In this document: in pieces, positions 11,479 through 22,200 of the stretch
Position numbering within the stretch: the first letter of the stretch is position 1
Layout: the number at the start of each line of letters is the position of its first letter
Source: Erythrocercus mccallii
Taxonomy: Eukaryota > Chordata > Aves > Passeriformes > Dicruridae
Length of the DNA: 64,000 nt
Direction of reading: 5' to 3'
Assembly: GCA_013397435.1 (NCBI GenBank)
Contig: VZRG01001971.1
Span: 1-64,000 of the forward strand
The notes under the pieces: model-generated
Told to the model about the DNA's origin: nothing
What the model saw: the letters and a program-made list of their open reading frames with translations, nothing else
The model's database searches: none
Made by a program: the position numbers and the translations under genes

Positions 11479-14400
11479 TTTTCCCATGGAATCCTGCTCT
11501 CTGAGCTTGTTAATATTGCTCAGAGTTGCCTCCACAGCATCGAGGCAGATTTGGAAGGAAAGAATGGAAGAATGGAGACTTCCATGTCTCTGGCATTCTG
11601 AGCCGAAATAAGCTAATGCCATATTTTATATGAGAAAACATCTGGGATGTTTCTGGCAGGATGCGCTGACACTGAGATGCTCATTTCTGTCGGATCCAGG
11701 GTGGCCAAAGGACAAACAGGGATAATATGCTGGGTTTGGAGGAGCAGTGAGTTTATAAAATATATCTGGCATAAGAAGACCTCAAGATGCTGATAGCTGG
11801 ATTTGCTGGGGCTTGATTTTGTGTGGAATGGTCTATCTAATGCTCCCAGCTGGTCACAGACAAGTGCAGACGTGGCCCCTTCCCTGAGGAGCTGCCAAGG
11901 ACAGAGGAGGTGGCACCACCTGAGGAACTGGAACAGCATGAAGACTGCTGGGGAGATGGGATACTGTTTGGAAACATGGAGTGTGTCTGCTTTATACCCC
12001 TGCACCAAGGATCTCAGGAGGAATATGCCAAGGCCTTTCCCCCTTTCTACCTTTTAAAGGCAGTGAAAATGGATGGGAATATCTGCACAGCCAATGTGGG
12101 GATCCAGGTGTTTGTCCCAGCTCATGTGTCTTGTCCCTGTCCCCATCCCTTCCCCAGGGCAGCAGGAATGAGGGAGCCAGGCCTGGGAGCTGCTCTCTAC
12201 TACAGCCCCCAGTAGAAGGTGAGCTTTAATCCCTGCAGCTGGAGCAGAGAGATGGAGCTGGACATTGTGCACATAAGCAAAATGTTGCTCCAGAGGTGGG
12301 AATAGTTCATCCTGAAGTTGTTCCTGGAGATTATTTTTCTTGTGGGCTCCTTAAAGCCCCTAGCAGTGGAGACCCTTCAGCATGAGGATGTTTTACTGCA
12401 GGAGCAGCAGCAGCCCCAGGCTGCCGTTTCTTACATCAGAAGACACCCATCCTGGGGCTTCCCTTAGGATAGAGTGAAGGTGCTGGGAGCCCTGCCAACC
12501 CAGGCACTTGGGCCCTCAGGCCAGATTTGGGGCTGGGCTGGCATCCTAGAGGATGCTGGGCAAGTTCAGTAGGGCTGTGATGAGCCTTGGAGGCAGGATG
12601 GCTTTTATCCACCTTAAGTGTGGCATGGGGAGGGCTAAGCCCTCCCAATGGCCTGGATCCTCTCCAGCTCTATTCTGCACAAACATCCCCTTGGCACCTC
12701 CACTGCCCTGTAAGGAAACTGGTGAGCTGCCGCCCTGCTGACAGCTGGGGACTCCTCTGGCCCGGGATGAGGGCAGGCAGGTCCGCATCCTGTCCGGATG
12801 GTGCTGGCTGCCAGCTGGCTGCTGGGGCTCAGCGGCTTTGGTGTTCTGCATGCCAGGGTGAGCTTAGACTGTGAGAGGAAAACCTCCACAGCCCTGCAAA
12901 CCAAATCCCTGTCCTGGCATCCCTGGCCATGCCACAGGCTGGAGACGCAACGCCACAGGACTGGCTGGGGGCCTCCAGAGGTGTTCCCAGCCCCTGCATT
13001 GACCAGCTCATCCCTACTTGGGAGTATCCCAGGGGACATCCCATCCCTGCCTGGCAATCTCCTAAGGGACATTCCTGCTTTACATTTTTTTCTAGCACAA
13101 ATGGTGAGAGTGGGCAGGAATTACCTCAAACAGCTCTGGTGGTTTATTTGTGAAACCCCCTGCTCTGCCTCAAGGCACTGTATGCCCACAGAGAGCACCA
13201 ACTGCTGCAGATCCCCGGCTCTCTCCATGGCTGAGATAACTCTGCTGCTGCAGTGTGGGAAGCAAATACTAATTTCCAGCTCTGCTGAGGTTCCCCTAAT
13301 ATGCTCCAAGTGTCTGGATTTTCTTTGAGTCCCCCCGCAGGACTGATGGGGGTAAGCCAGGGTCCCACCAGTCACTGCGGGTTTGGGGGCTGTTTCAAGG
13401 TGGTATTTAATGGGATACATCCCGGCCTGGTGTCTGTGTGTGCGAGCCCCCATCCCTCTGCCCCATGCTGGCCTGGTCTCGTGCCAGCCCATTGTCTTTT
13501 GGCTTTTCCTGCAGGCGCCAATCTCACTGCTTTGGGAAAACTGGTCATGAGAATGTGAATGTGACCCCAGCCCTGCAGCACTGGTGGCTATGGGGAGCGG
13601 GAAGCTGGCTTGTTTGGGACCTTATGTTCAGAAATACTTCTTTCACTGAAATGGGATATTTTGAGCAGATGTTTGTGTGGTCTACTGACTTTATGGAAAA
13701 TAGGCTGATCCTGCTCGATAGAAGGATCAGCAAAGCTGAAAAGGGGGTAGGAGGGCTCAGCATCTCATCCCTCATCCCCCATGTACTTAACCCATGAGCT
13801 GAATAACGGAGCCACAAAGCAACACGGCACCAGAATAGCTTTTTCTTTAAAGCCCGCCCCTTGGGAGGGCTCATGGGAAGCCATGAGATGCATTTTCCAT
13901 TGGGTCACCACTTGCCACTTGGCAGTCTGACTGCAGCACTTGTGCTTGTGGTTTGGGGAGGGTCTGGGAGAGCTTGGAGCAAGCTGCACACCCCAGAGTA
14001 CACTCTGCCTGGCAGTGTGGATGGTCTTCCATCTCTGCTACTGCACCCACAGGTCCCTGCACCCATGGGTCCCTGCTATCTTCTAAAGAGAGATTCAGAC
14101 ACTGGATTATGGGGATGGTTTTTCTCCTGAAAACGAGGCAAGGGAATTTGGGGGGACACGGGCATCTTCATAGCAGTTGCTGTGGGCAGACATCTGCCCC
14201 AGCACATGCAGACAGCTGTTTCCATCTCAGGATCTCCAGCAGAGCAGAGGTGACTTGTTCCAGTGTCCCCAGGGGACATGTCAGGGACACTGTGAGCCTG
14301 AGCCTCCAGTACAGAGCTTCATATTCCCATTTGGCCTGTCTGTCCATCTGCTCTGCTTGGCTGCTGGTTGTGGGGCAGTCTGGTGGTGCTGATGGTTCTC

Positions 14401-14529
14401 AGATTGTCCTGGGTGGAGGGGCAGGATCCATGCCAGAGAGGCTTGGTGGCTGCTCTCCTTCCCACTATTGCATATCAAAGCAGAACCACCAGTGCTGCCC
14501 TGGCTGCTGCATGCTGCCAGTCTCAGCTC

Positions 14530-14650
14530 CTCAATAAATGCAACTGGTAAATCTATTAATTTTACAGCTCTAATTGATGTATTGCTGTAATTACCTTTTA
14601 TAACAAGGCAATTAAACCCTATTAAAGTTTATTAGCTAATTAAAACTCCT
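14530..14650. promoter_or_regulatory. AT-rich homeodomain-site cluster
   Basis: About 120 nt with repeated TAAT cores on both strands (CTATTAATTTTACA, CTCTAATTGATGTA, GTAATTACC, CAATTAAACC, CTAATTAAAAC). Flanks are GC-rich. It looks like a developmental enhancer core, inferred from composition only. Confidence 0.4.
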
Positions 14651-14782
14651 CTGTGCACACACCCCAACCCCCTTATGTGCAAAGATTGTTGGATGGGGGA
14701 ACTGGAAGCCCATTGCAGCTGGGTCTTGAGGTCAGCATGATGCATGGCATGATGTGATGGGTCAGGATGCTGGATGGGGAGA

Positions 14783-15062
14783 TCATGGAATCACTGGCTC
14801 GTTTGGATTGAAAGGAACCTTAAAACTCATCTCATTCCACCCCCTGCCATGGACAGGGACACCTTCCACTATCCCAGGTTGTTCCAAGCCCTGTCCAACC
14901 TGGCCTTGAACACTTCCAGGGATCCAGGGGCAGCCACAGCTCCTCTGGGTAGCCTCTGCCTCACCACACTCACGGGGAACAATTTCTTCCCCACATCTCC
15001 TCTAAACCTTCTCTTTTTCAATTTAAAGCCATTCACCCTTCTCCATGTCCCATTCTTGCCGG
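14783..15062 (-). mobile_element. CR1 LINE 3' end, antisense
   Basis: Starts CATGGAATCACTGGCTCG, then CCCTGCCATGGACAGGGACA, CCCTGTCCAACCTGGCCTTG and GCCATTCACCCTTCTCC. A reverse-oriented CR1 3' region. Confidence 0.92.
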
Positions 15063-16560
15063 TACCACCATCTGTCTCATCATACTTGGGTGTGTCACTT
15101 AGCCAGGGCTATAAAGGATCCAGACTGCTGCACACATCCAATCCAGCAATTTTCAGCTTTCTGGGATCAGATGGGAAAAAAATTTGAGGCTGGGATCTTC
15201 TCCTCCTGGTAGTGAGGTGGATGGAGGTGTAGGGCTAAGGATGGGCCCTTGGCCAGAAGAATGAGTTTAAAGGGGAAAAGCCCCACTTGAAGATGGGGTG
15301 TGTATGCCCTGGAAAGGAGAAATTGCCCTGTATTGGAAACAGGATTGAGGGGAATACATTGGCTGGGGAGAGAACTTGGAAGGTGTCTGGGAGACGGATG
15401 GCTCAGCCCTGGGCTGCTCTGCACCTGTGAAAGCAGGTGCCAAAAGCTGTGCAGTCTAGGAAGTGAACCCCAGGATCCTTGTGAAGAGCCTAAAAGACCT
15501 GAAAAGCTATCAGAAAAGCAGCCCACAGGAGTCCCCCCAGGGACACTGCCTGACTCCATGGCTCATCACCCCTTCCTGTGCCCCTCCATGTGGAGCAGCC
15601 AGGGAGCAGTGGTCCCTTTTGTCATTCTCAAACCAAGCTTCATCACTGCCCACGTGTCATTTGTATCATGAAATTGTATCAATTACAGGCCTCAAAATTG
15701 GGCGCTTTTTTGGAGGCTAAAGAGCTGGAAGTGCATTGAAATTCCAGGGATGTGGCTGCTTTCTGCCTTCTGAGTCACGCAAGTAAGATACAACCTCTGC
15801 TGAGACCCTCTCTTCAAGCCCCAGACTCCTGTCTGTGCCTTGTCCCTCACCTGCCCATTACTCTGCTGCAGCATTCTGCACCTCGAATTCCCTTGGTGCC
15901 CAGAGAACCTAGAGAAATCCATGTTAGTGGGTTGAAGCACAGCACCATGCCTGTGCCAGAGCTGTTGAGCACAGCCAGTCCTCATGGCTCATCTGGTTTG
16001 AGTTGAGCCCTCCTGCCTTGCCCAAGTGCCAAGCATCTCTTTGCCAGACCCAGTGACCAGCTCAGGGCTGTGCTAGTGGTGGGCTCCCCGTTCACATTTT
16101 GAGTTCCTGCCCCTGGGGTCTGGTGGGGAAGCAGAGCAGAATGGAGCTGTCCTTGTCCAGGAGATGGGGGTTTGCAGAGGAGCAGTGTGGGGACAGCACT
16201 GTCCACCCCGTCCCAGGGGAGCTGTGCGTGGAGCAACTTCTGCAAAAGAGCTGAAGTCTGACACTCCCTGGGAGCTTTTCACTCCAGGCTGCCAACAATT
16301 CCTGCAGGCTCCAGAGCAAGCAGGGTCCCCCCAGTCCCCCATCTTGTCCTGCTTGCTCAGCCCAAGGGAGCTCTCAGGTTTGATCCCTCGGGCAGTGACG
16401 AGTGGGATACTGAGCCAGGGTCCCGTTCACAGCAGGAGCTTTGCAGGGAGCATGAGAAGCCAGGAGGTGCCAGGAGTGCCAGATCAGCGACAGGCTGTGC
16501 CAGTGACCCTTAGCTGTGATTTCCAGCTGTTGCCCAAGCTGGTCCCTCCCTGCCTTTACC

Positions 16561-16885
16561 CTGGATGACGTTTCCCATATTAAGGCAAGGACGCTTTAGC
16601 CCCGCCGTTGGTGACCCTGGAAATGCTCTGGTCTGTGCCCCCGCGGATGCCCTTGACCCTGGCAGGCACCTCCCGCTGAGGGAGCACCCTCAGGCGAAAC
16701 GACCTTTCGCTTTCCCTCCCACCCGGGGGTTACTGTTTGAAACAAAACAAAACAGAGGCGCGCCGGGGCGGGCGGCTCCGCGCGTCCCACAGTGCCGCGC
16801 GCCTTGGCAGGCAGCGAGCGCCGCTGCGCCCGTCCTCCGCGGCCGCGCTCTGCCGGCCGGCCTTCGGGGGCCCATGGCCACCATT
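16561..16885. promoter_or_regulatory. CpG-rich block 2.1 kb upstream of LMNA
   Basis: GC-rich and CpG-dense, with clustered GGCGCGCC, GGGGCGGGCGG, GCGGCCGC and GCCGGCCGG, flanked by ordinary sequence. It could be an alternative LMNA promoter or an unannotated non-coding transcript start. No convincing exon was seen. Confidence 0.5.
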
Positions 16886-17328
16886 CCTGACTGCTCCCTG
16901 CCTCATGGCCCCGTCACAGGGTCCTGCCTGCTCTTCCTGCCTCGGTGTGTGACACATACGGGGGTTCCCAGGGCTGCAGTGTCCCCCGCCAGGGAAGAGG
17001 CTATGCGCATGGGAGGAGAAAGGAAAAGTGTGGGGAAGGAAAGACAGCCCGGGACAGTCAGGAAGGCAGGAAAGGAGGAGTTTGTGTGGAACTGAACAAA
17101 GGAGTGTGATGAAGGAGCGCAGACAGCCCTGGAGACGCAGGGAGACCAGTGCTGGGTGGGTGGTGGCACAGTGGCCCCCTGCCTACAGCACTCACGGAGG
17201 CTTCTCCATGCAGAGGGTTACTCTGCGAGCTGGGGTTGGGAAGAGGATATAGCGAGGCCGGGGGGGTTGGGGGGGAAGGAGGAGGAATCTCAACCCCTGC
17301 CAGGCCGACTGTGCCCAGCTGACACTCT

Positions 17329-17347
17329 CCCCCCCCCCCCCCCCCCC
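17329..17347. repeat. C19 homopolymer
   Basis: Nineteen consecutive C, about 1.6 kb upstream of the LMNA ATG, following a G-rich stretch (GGGGGGTTGGGGGGGAAGG near 17261). The two could form i-motif/quadruplex structures. The length is likely polymorphic or mis-called in sequencing. Confidence 0.9.
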
Positions 17348-17389
17348 TCCACTTTTCCCCCCTTTCCCTTCCCGTCTTTGACGTGGCGC

Positions 17390-17580
17390 TGGGGCAGATT
17401 CCCGGCATCCAACGGTTGCTCTTTGAAAGTTCGACCCAATATTGTTGCCGGGGCCCCTTCCCTACCCCGCTACCATGCACCAGCAGCCAGCGGGTTAATC
17501 ATTGACGGAGGGGGCGCACACACGTGTGTCCTGTGTGTGCTCTTCGTGTTTGCGTGTGTTGCTCCGTTGCTGTGTGAGTC
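17390..17580. promoter_or_regulatory. Candidate upstream regulatory block of LMNA
   Basis: Contains CAACGGTTGC (MYB-like), CCAATATTG, GGTTAATCATTGACGG and a CACACACGTGTGT palindrome, in about 190 nt that look less repetitive than their surroundings. Function is inferred from motifs only. Confidence 0.25.
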
Positions 17581-18699
17581 ATAGCCTGCCTGGGGCTCTG
17601 CTGCGCTCCCTGAGCTGAAAAGCAAATTGAGCTTGGATTGCAGCACGGACAGGGGGAGCCGGGTGGCCGTGGCTCGGGAGGCGGCTCGGGTTGGCTGTGC
17701 CCTTGACTTTGGACCCCTCTGTTCGCAGGGAATGGTTGGGGGAGGTTGTGCTTGAGGGTGCTCCGGCTCTTGCCCGTGTCCCCAGCTGCGAGGTGCTGCT
17801 GCCTTCCCAGCTTTCCTTGCCGTAGAGCCCAACTTTCCAAGCAGGAGCACACAACGAGGAAGCTGGACACCCCAGGACCCCGCCCACCCCTCATTTTTAG
17901 GGTGTAAAAGGGAGTGGCTGGAAGCATTTGGCAGATCTGGAAATCACGAGCTGCCCGAGTCTCGGCAGCACTTCGAGGGAGACAGAGCGCCCCACACCCG
18001 CTTGGGAGGACTGGGAATCAGCCCCACTGGGAGCTGTCGGTACTGGAAGGGTGGTTGAGTGGGACTGGAGAGGGCTGGGAGGCAGGAGAACAGGCAACAG
18101 TGCAGGGAATTGGGGTGAGGGCTCAACTGGTGCTCAGAATTTGGGGAGTTAAAAACTGGCACAGCTGGCACTGAGGAGAGCTGGGAAATGGGGACAACCA
18201 GTGCTGAGAGAACTGGGCAAAACCAGTGCAGGGAAGTGGGTAGGTGGGTAGGGGCATTCCTTGGTGCCCCAGAGCTCTCTGTGTGGGATGCCACAGGATT
18301 CAGGGGAACCCAGACCAGGGTGTTTTGGATGACCTGGGACTGTAATTGGGTCCCTGGACCCCAGAGTTTCAGGTACCCCAGGGTCCTATGCAGCCTGTGG
18401 CTCTTGAATTCAAGGTGTGCCAGGACGCTCCCACACTCGGGTGTCAGCTGCTGAGATGCTGCCTGCCCTGTCCTGTGGGATAGCAGTCTTTTGGAGGTGC
18501 TCAGCCCAAGGGCCTCTCGGGGTGCCTGGCTGCACCCCTTCATTGCAGCCCCTCTCAGGGTGCCCTTTCCCCTGGCCAAGTCCGTCCAGTCTGCAATCCA
18601 GCCTCTGTCGGGGGAATCGCCCTAGAAAAGGGTGTAGAAGGGGGTTACCCCGGCCTGAGTCCCCAGAGACGCCCTGCCAAGGCGCCTTTAGCCAGAGAT

Positions 18700-18927
18700 A
18701 TTTCCCAGCCTTTCCTAAGGAAGGGCTGGAAGTGATGCGAGTTGTCTCCACCCAGGTTTTGGATAACTCCACCCGCCGCCGCCTCGCAGCTCCTCCTCTC
18801 AGTGAACAGCCCTGCTGGGATATAAGCAAGTCTCTCAGGCACTAGGAGCTGCCGCGACAGCTGGGCGGGTGGCGTGGGACGTCGCGCCGTGACCTGAGCC
18901 GTGCCCTTCGCCTCGACGCCGGACCCC
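18700..18927 (+). promoter_or_regulatory. LMNA: LMNA proximal promoter and 5' UTR
   Basis: A TATA-like element GATATAAG lies at 18819-18826, about 100 nt before the ATG, which would put the transcription start near 18850. The leader after it is GC-rich with many CpGs, including GACGTCGCGCCGTGACC. The start site is predicted from motif spacing, not observed. Confidence 0.6.
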
Positions 18928-19277
18928 ATGGCGACGCCTTCGCAGAAAAGGAGCACCCGCAGTGGGGCTTCGGGGACCCCCTTGTCGCCTACACGCATCA
19001 CCCGCCTGCAGGAGAAGGAGGACCTGCAGGAGCTCAATGACCGCTTGGCCGTCTACATCGACAAGGTGCGCTCGCTGGAGCTGGAGAACGCCGGCCTGCG
19101 GCTCCGCATCACAGAGTCCGAGGAGGTGGTGAGCCGCGAGGTCTCGGGCATCAAGGCTGCCTACGAGTCGGAGCTGGCGGATGCCCGCAAGACCTTGGAT
19201 TCGGTGGCCAAGGAGAGAGCTCGGTTGCAGCTAGAGCTCAGTAAAGTCCGGGAGGAGCACAAGGAGCTGAAAGCCCG
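18928..19277 (+). CDS. LMNA: LMNA coding exon 1: head and coil 1A/1B start
   Basis: 350 nt encoding residues 1-116 plus two bases of Arg117. It holds the head, the Ser20 SP site and the conserved LNDRLAVYIDKVRSLE start of the rod. The donor is CCCG|GTGAGT. Confidence 0.97.
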
Positions 19278-22200
19278 GTGAGTGCCCTGGGGATGGGGGG
19301 GGGACTGCAGCGGGATGGGAGCTGTCGTCATGCTTGGCAGGGAGCCGGGAGGGAGAAAGGAGCGACCTGGAGGAGGCAGGGAGAGAGAGGAAAAACCCGT
19401 GGCTTGGCCGGGGCTGGAGTGTCTGTGGTAGGGACCGAAAAAAGAGAGAAACTCACTCGTCATTCCTGCTCTCCTTCCAAGTGGCCATCTTTGGCCGGGA
19501 TGCCCTTGGAATGGGGATTTGGGAGCAGAGCTGGGAACGCTTGGGGCTGGGGCTGAGTAGACATGCCCTGGGCCCCCGGCAGGGTCTGTGCTATGCGGGC
19601 CGCAAGCTCCGGGCTGGCGGCCCCTCTGCCTTCGTCATGCTGGAGCTATTCCTAAACACGCTCTGGCACAGCCCGGGAAGCGGTGCCAGCCAGCTGGCTC
19701 TGTCCTGCCTACAGATTTCTCCTGCTCGTCCTATTTTCCTTTGCTGTCTTTGGCACCGGTTAAAGAATCTGCTCCAGGTTTTGTGTGCCTTAACCCTCCC
19801 TGTGCCAAGCTGCTCCCACTCTGTGGGGTCTCTAGCTTTGAGGGAAGCAGAGTGCGGGCAGCACTCACGTCCCCCTCCCACCAGCTGTCTCTGGGTGTTG
19901 TGCTCCCAGTCCGTACTGAGGCACGAATGCTTCTGGCCGTTTCCCGTTTCTTTCCCTCCCTACCTTCAGAAATGCCCCCCTCATGGACCCCTCCCTGTTG
20001 CCACTGGGTACCTCTGCCCTCCTCAGGGCTGTCACCGGTTACCAGCACAGGTACCCTGAGGACACGGGGCTCCCTGGCCAATGTCATTGCTGGCCAAGCG
20101 GGGGCTGGCACTGGGTTTCCTTCGGGCTCTGCCAGCCCGTGCGGCGTCGGGAAGTGTCCCTGTAGCGCTCAGTTCCCCGAATCCTGCTCCACGAAAGAAG
20201 CCAGCGGATCCCTTTCCGCCATCAGCTTTGGCTCACAGCCGGATCCGGGCTGGGCAGTGGCGGGACAGCCCCCTCTTACTCTATTTGATCTTTTGCCTCT
20301 TATTCTGGACGCCTTGTTTTGAGCCTGAACCAAATGAGGCTTAAATTAACTTCATTAGTAGATGCCATAAATATTTTACCTGGGAGGGAGGGACTGTGCT
20401 GCCTGTTACAGCCGTATCTGAAAGCCATGTGGGGTTATATTTAGCTTTGTATTTCCCGTGCGCTGCTGCAGCTTCGTCCTCGGATAAGACAGTTTGCTGC
20501 TCGCCAGATCCCTGCCCCCGGATCCCAAGGATCCGGTTGCTGGTGAGAGGAGGAACTGAGCCGTCTAAAGGCTTTTTCTGCCTTATGCAAACCTAGAACT
20601 ATCTTGGCCACGATCTTTCGAGTGCTGGAAAAAATGCCCGGCCCGCAGCAGTGGCTGGAGAGGAGCTGGCTGCGCTGTGGAGCCGGCCGCGTGGAAAATG
20701 GATGTGGAATTTTTCCCTGCGATGTGCTTCGCTCCGGGAGCTTCTGTGCTTGTTCCCGGGCGATAACAATCCCCTGAAAAGGTGCTGTGACTCGCGGGGT
20801 TTCCCAAAGAGCAGCTTGTGCTTGAGAGATGGGTTTCGGTGGGTTTTGGATAGCAGTCGGTACGCGGGGCTCTGGGGAACAGGGGTGTTTCCGTGTTGAA
20901 TCATCTCTGAGTCACGGTCGGGCAGATGGAAGAGCGGAGATGCGGAGGAAGTTGTTGCTCTTCATTCCTGCCTCTGGTTTGTCCCCTCTTCCTAGGGTGC
21001 GGTAGGAGGGCTTCTCTCTAACCCCCAAAATCCTTGCAAGGAGGCTGCAGCTCATCTTGTTTCCCTGGGGACTTGCTCGATGTGGCAGCGCTGCTCAGAG
21101 AGCAGCACAATCGGCTGCTGAGCTGCGATTTTGCTCCTTGGGCTCAGTTTGACTGAGGTGTTCCGAATCTTTGGGGCATGAGGGAATGGGGCAGCCACGA
21201 GCCCAGCCCTGCGGAGGGGTCAGAACTGTTGGCAGGATTAGGAGGGCCCTGCTCAGACACTGTTCTCCCCGCCATCCAGTTGGGCAGGGCTGTGCCAGCT
21301 CTGCCGGCTCTCCCCGCCCACCCTGAGCCCTTGGGTCAGCACCTGGTCTGGGGCCACTTCACTGTCCTTGATACAGTGAGACTTTGGCTAATAAGTAACT
21401 GGCAGCTCTCTGGGTGCCTCGCCGTGCCTGTCAGCCCTAGGGAAGCGGCGGGTATCTCCCGCTGGGCAGGCGCCCGGGGCCACGTTATCAGCACCCACAG
21501 CATCGCCACTGCCCGATGCAGGGGTTGTCTCACCAGCACAGAGGGAGGGTGGGGGGCCGGGATGCCAGGCCATGACGTGTCTGGATGGGACACGGTGCTG
21601 GGTACTCTCTTTGGGGTGGGGAAAGAGGTGCTGACTATAGGGGGACAAGGTGTGCAAACAGGAGACCAGTCTAACCAGTACCAGCACATGAGTGCAGGAG
21701 CTGCATGGGTGGAGGAGGGTCTGAGAAGAGCTGAGCTGCCTGCCCTCTGCCTTCTGCCACCCCTCTGTTCCTGGCCAACTGCTCTTCTCTTGGGGATCTT
21801 CCCACTGCCCGTTTAGTTGCTTCCAGTGATTTCCCAAAGTTCCCACCTGGCTCTTTTCACGGGGACCCTCAGCCCTATGCAGCCTGCTACTGGTTGTGCC
21901 CCAGGACAAGGGACCCCTCTGGGCAATCCTGCCTGTCCTGGTGCTACGTGTCCCCAGCTCTGGATGGCCTCTGGCTATGCCATAGCCATGCTTCAGGCAA
22001 AGAAGAGGGTGCGGTGAGGGTGGCTGGTGACTCAGAGGTGCCAGCAACACCAGCAGTATCCCCTCCCAGGCCATGGGTAGAGTCTGAAATGGACTAGTCT
22101 GAAATGCCCCTGTCCCTGGTGTCCTCAAGCTTCTGTTCCCCTACTTGGAGGGCACCTGGATTCCAGCATGGCACCAGAGGTTGGAGAGATGCTCTGTGCT

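Larger units (their letters stand above)
1..18699. other. Intergenic region upstream of LMNA
   Basis: No protein-coding exon could be supported here. Apart from the separately listed CR1 copies, CpG blocks and AT-rich blocks, the stretches 1-1030, 1315-2710, 3640-5390, 5960-8360, 9410-11200, 11480-14530, 15065-16560 and 16890-18700 are unique-looking spacer with only short random open frames. 18100-18240 has a degenerate repeat based on AACTGG and CCAGTGC words. Confidence 0.6.
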
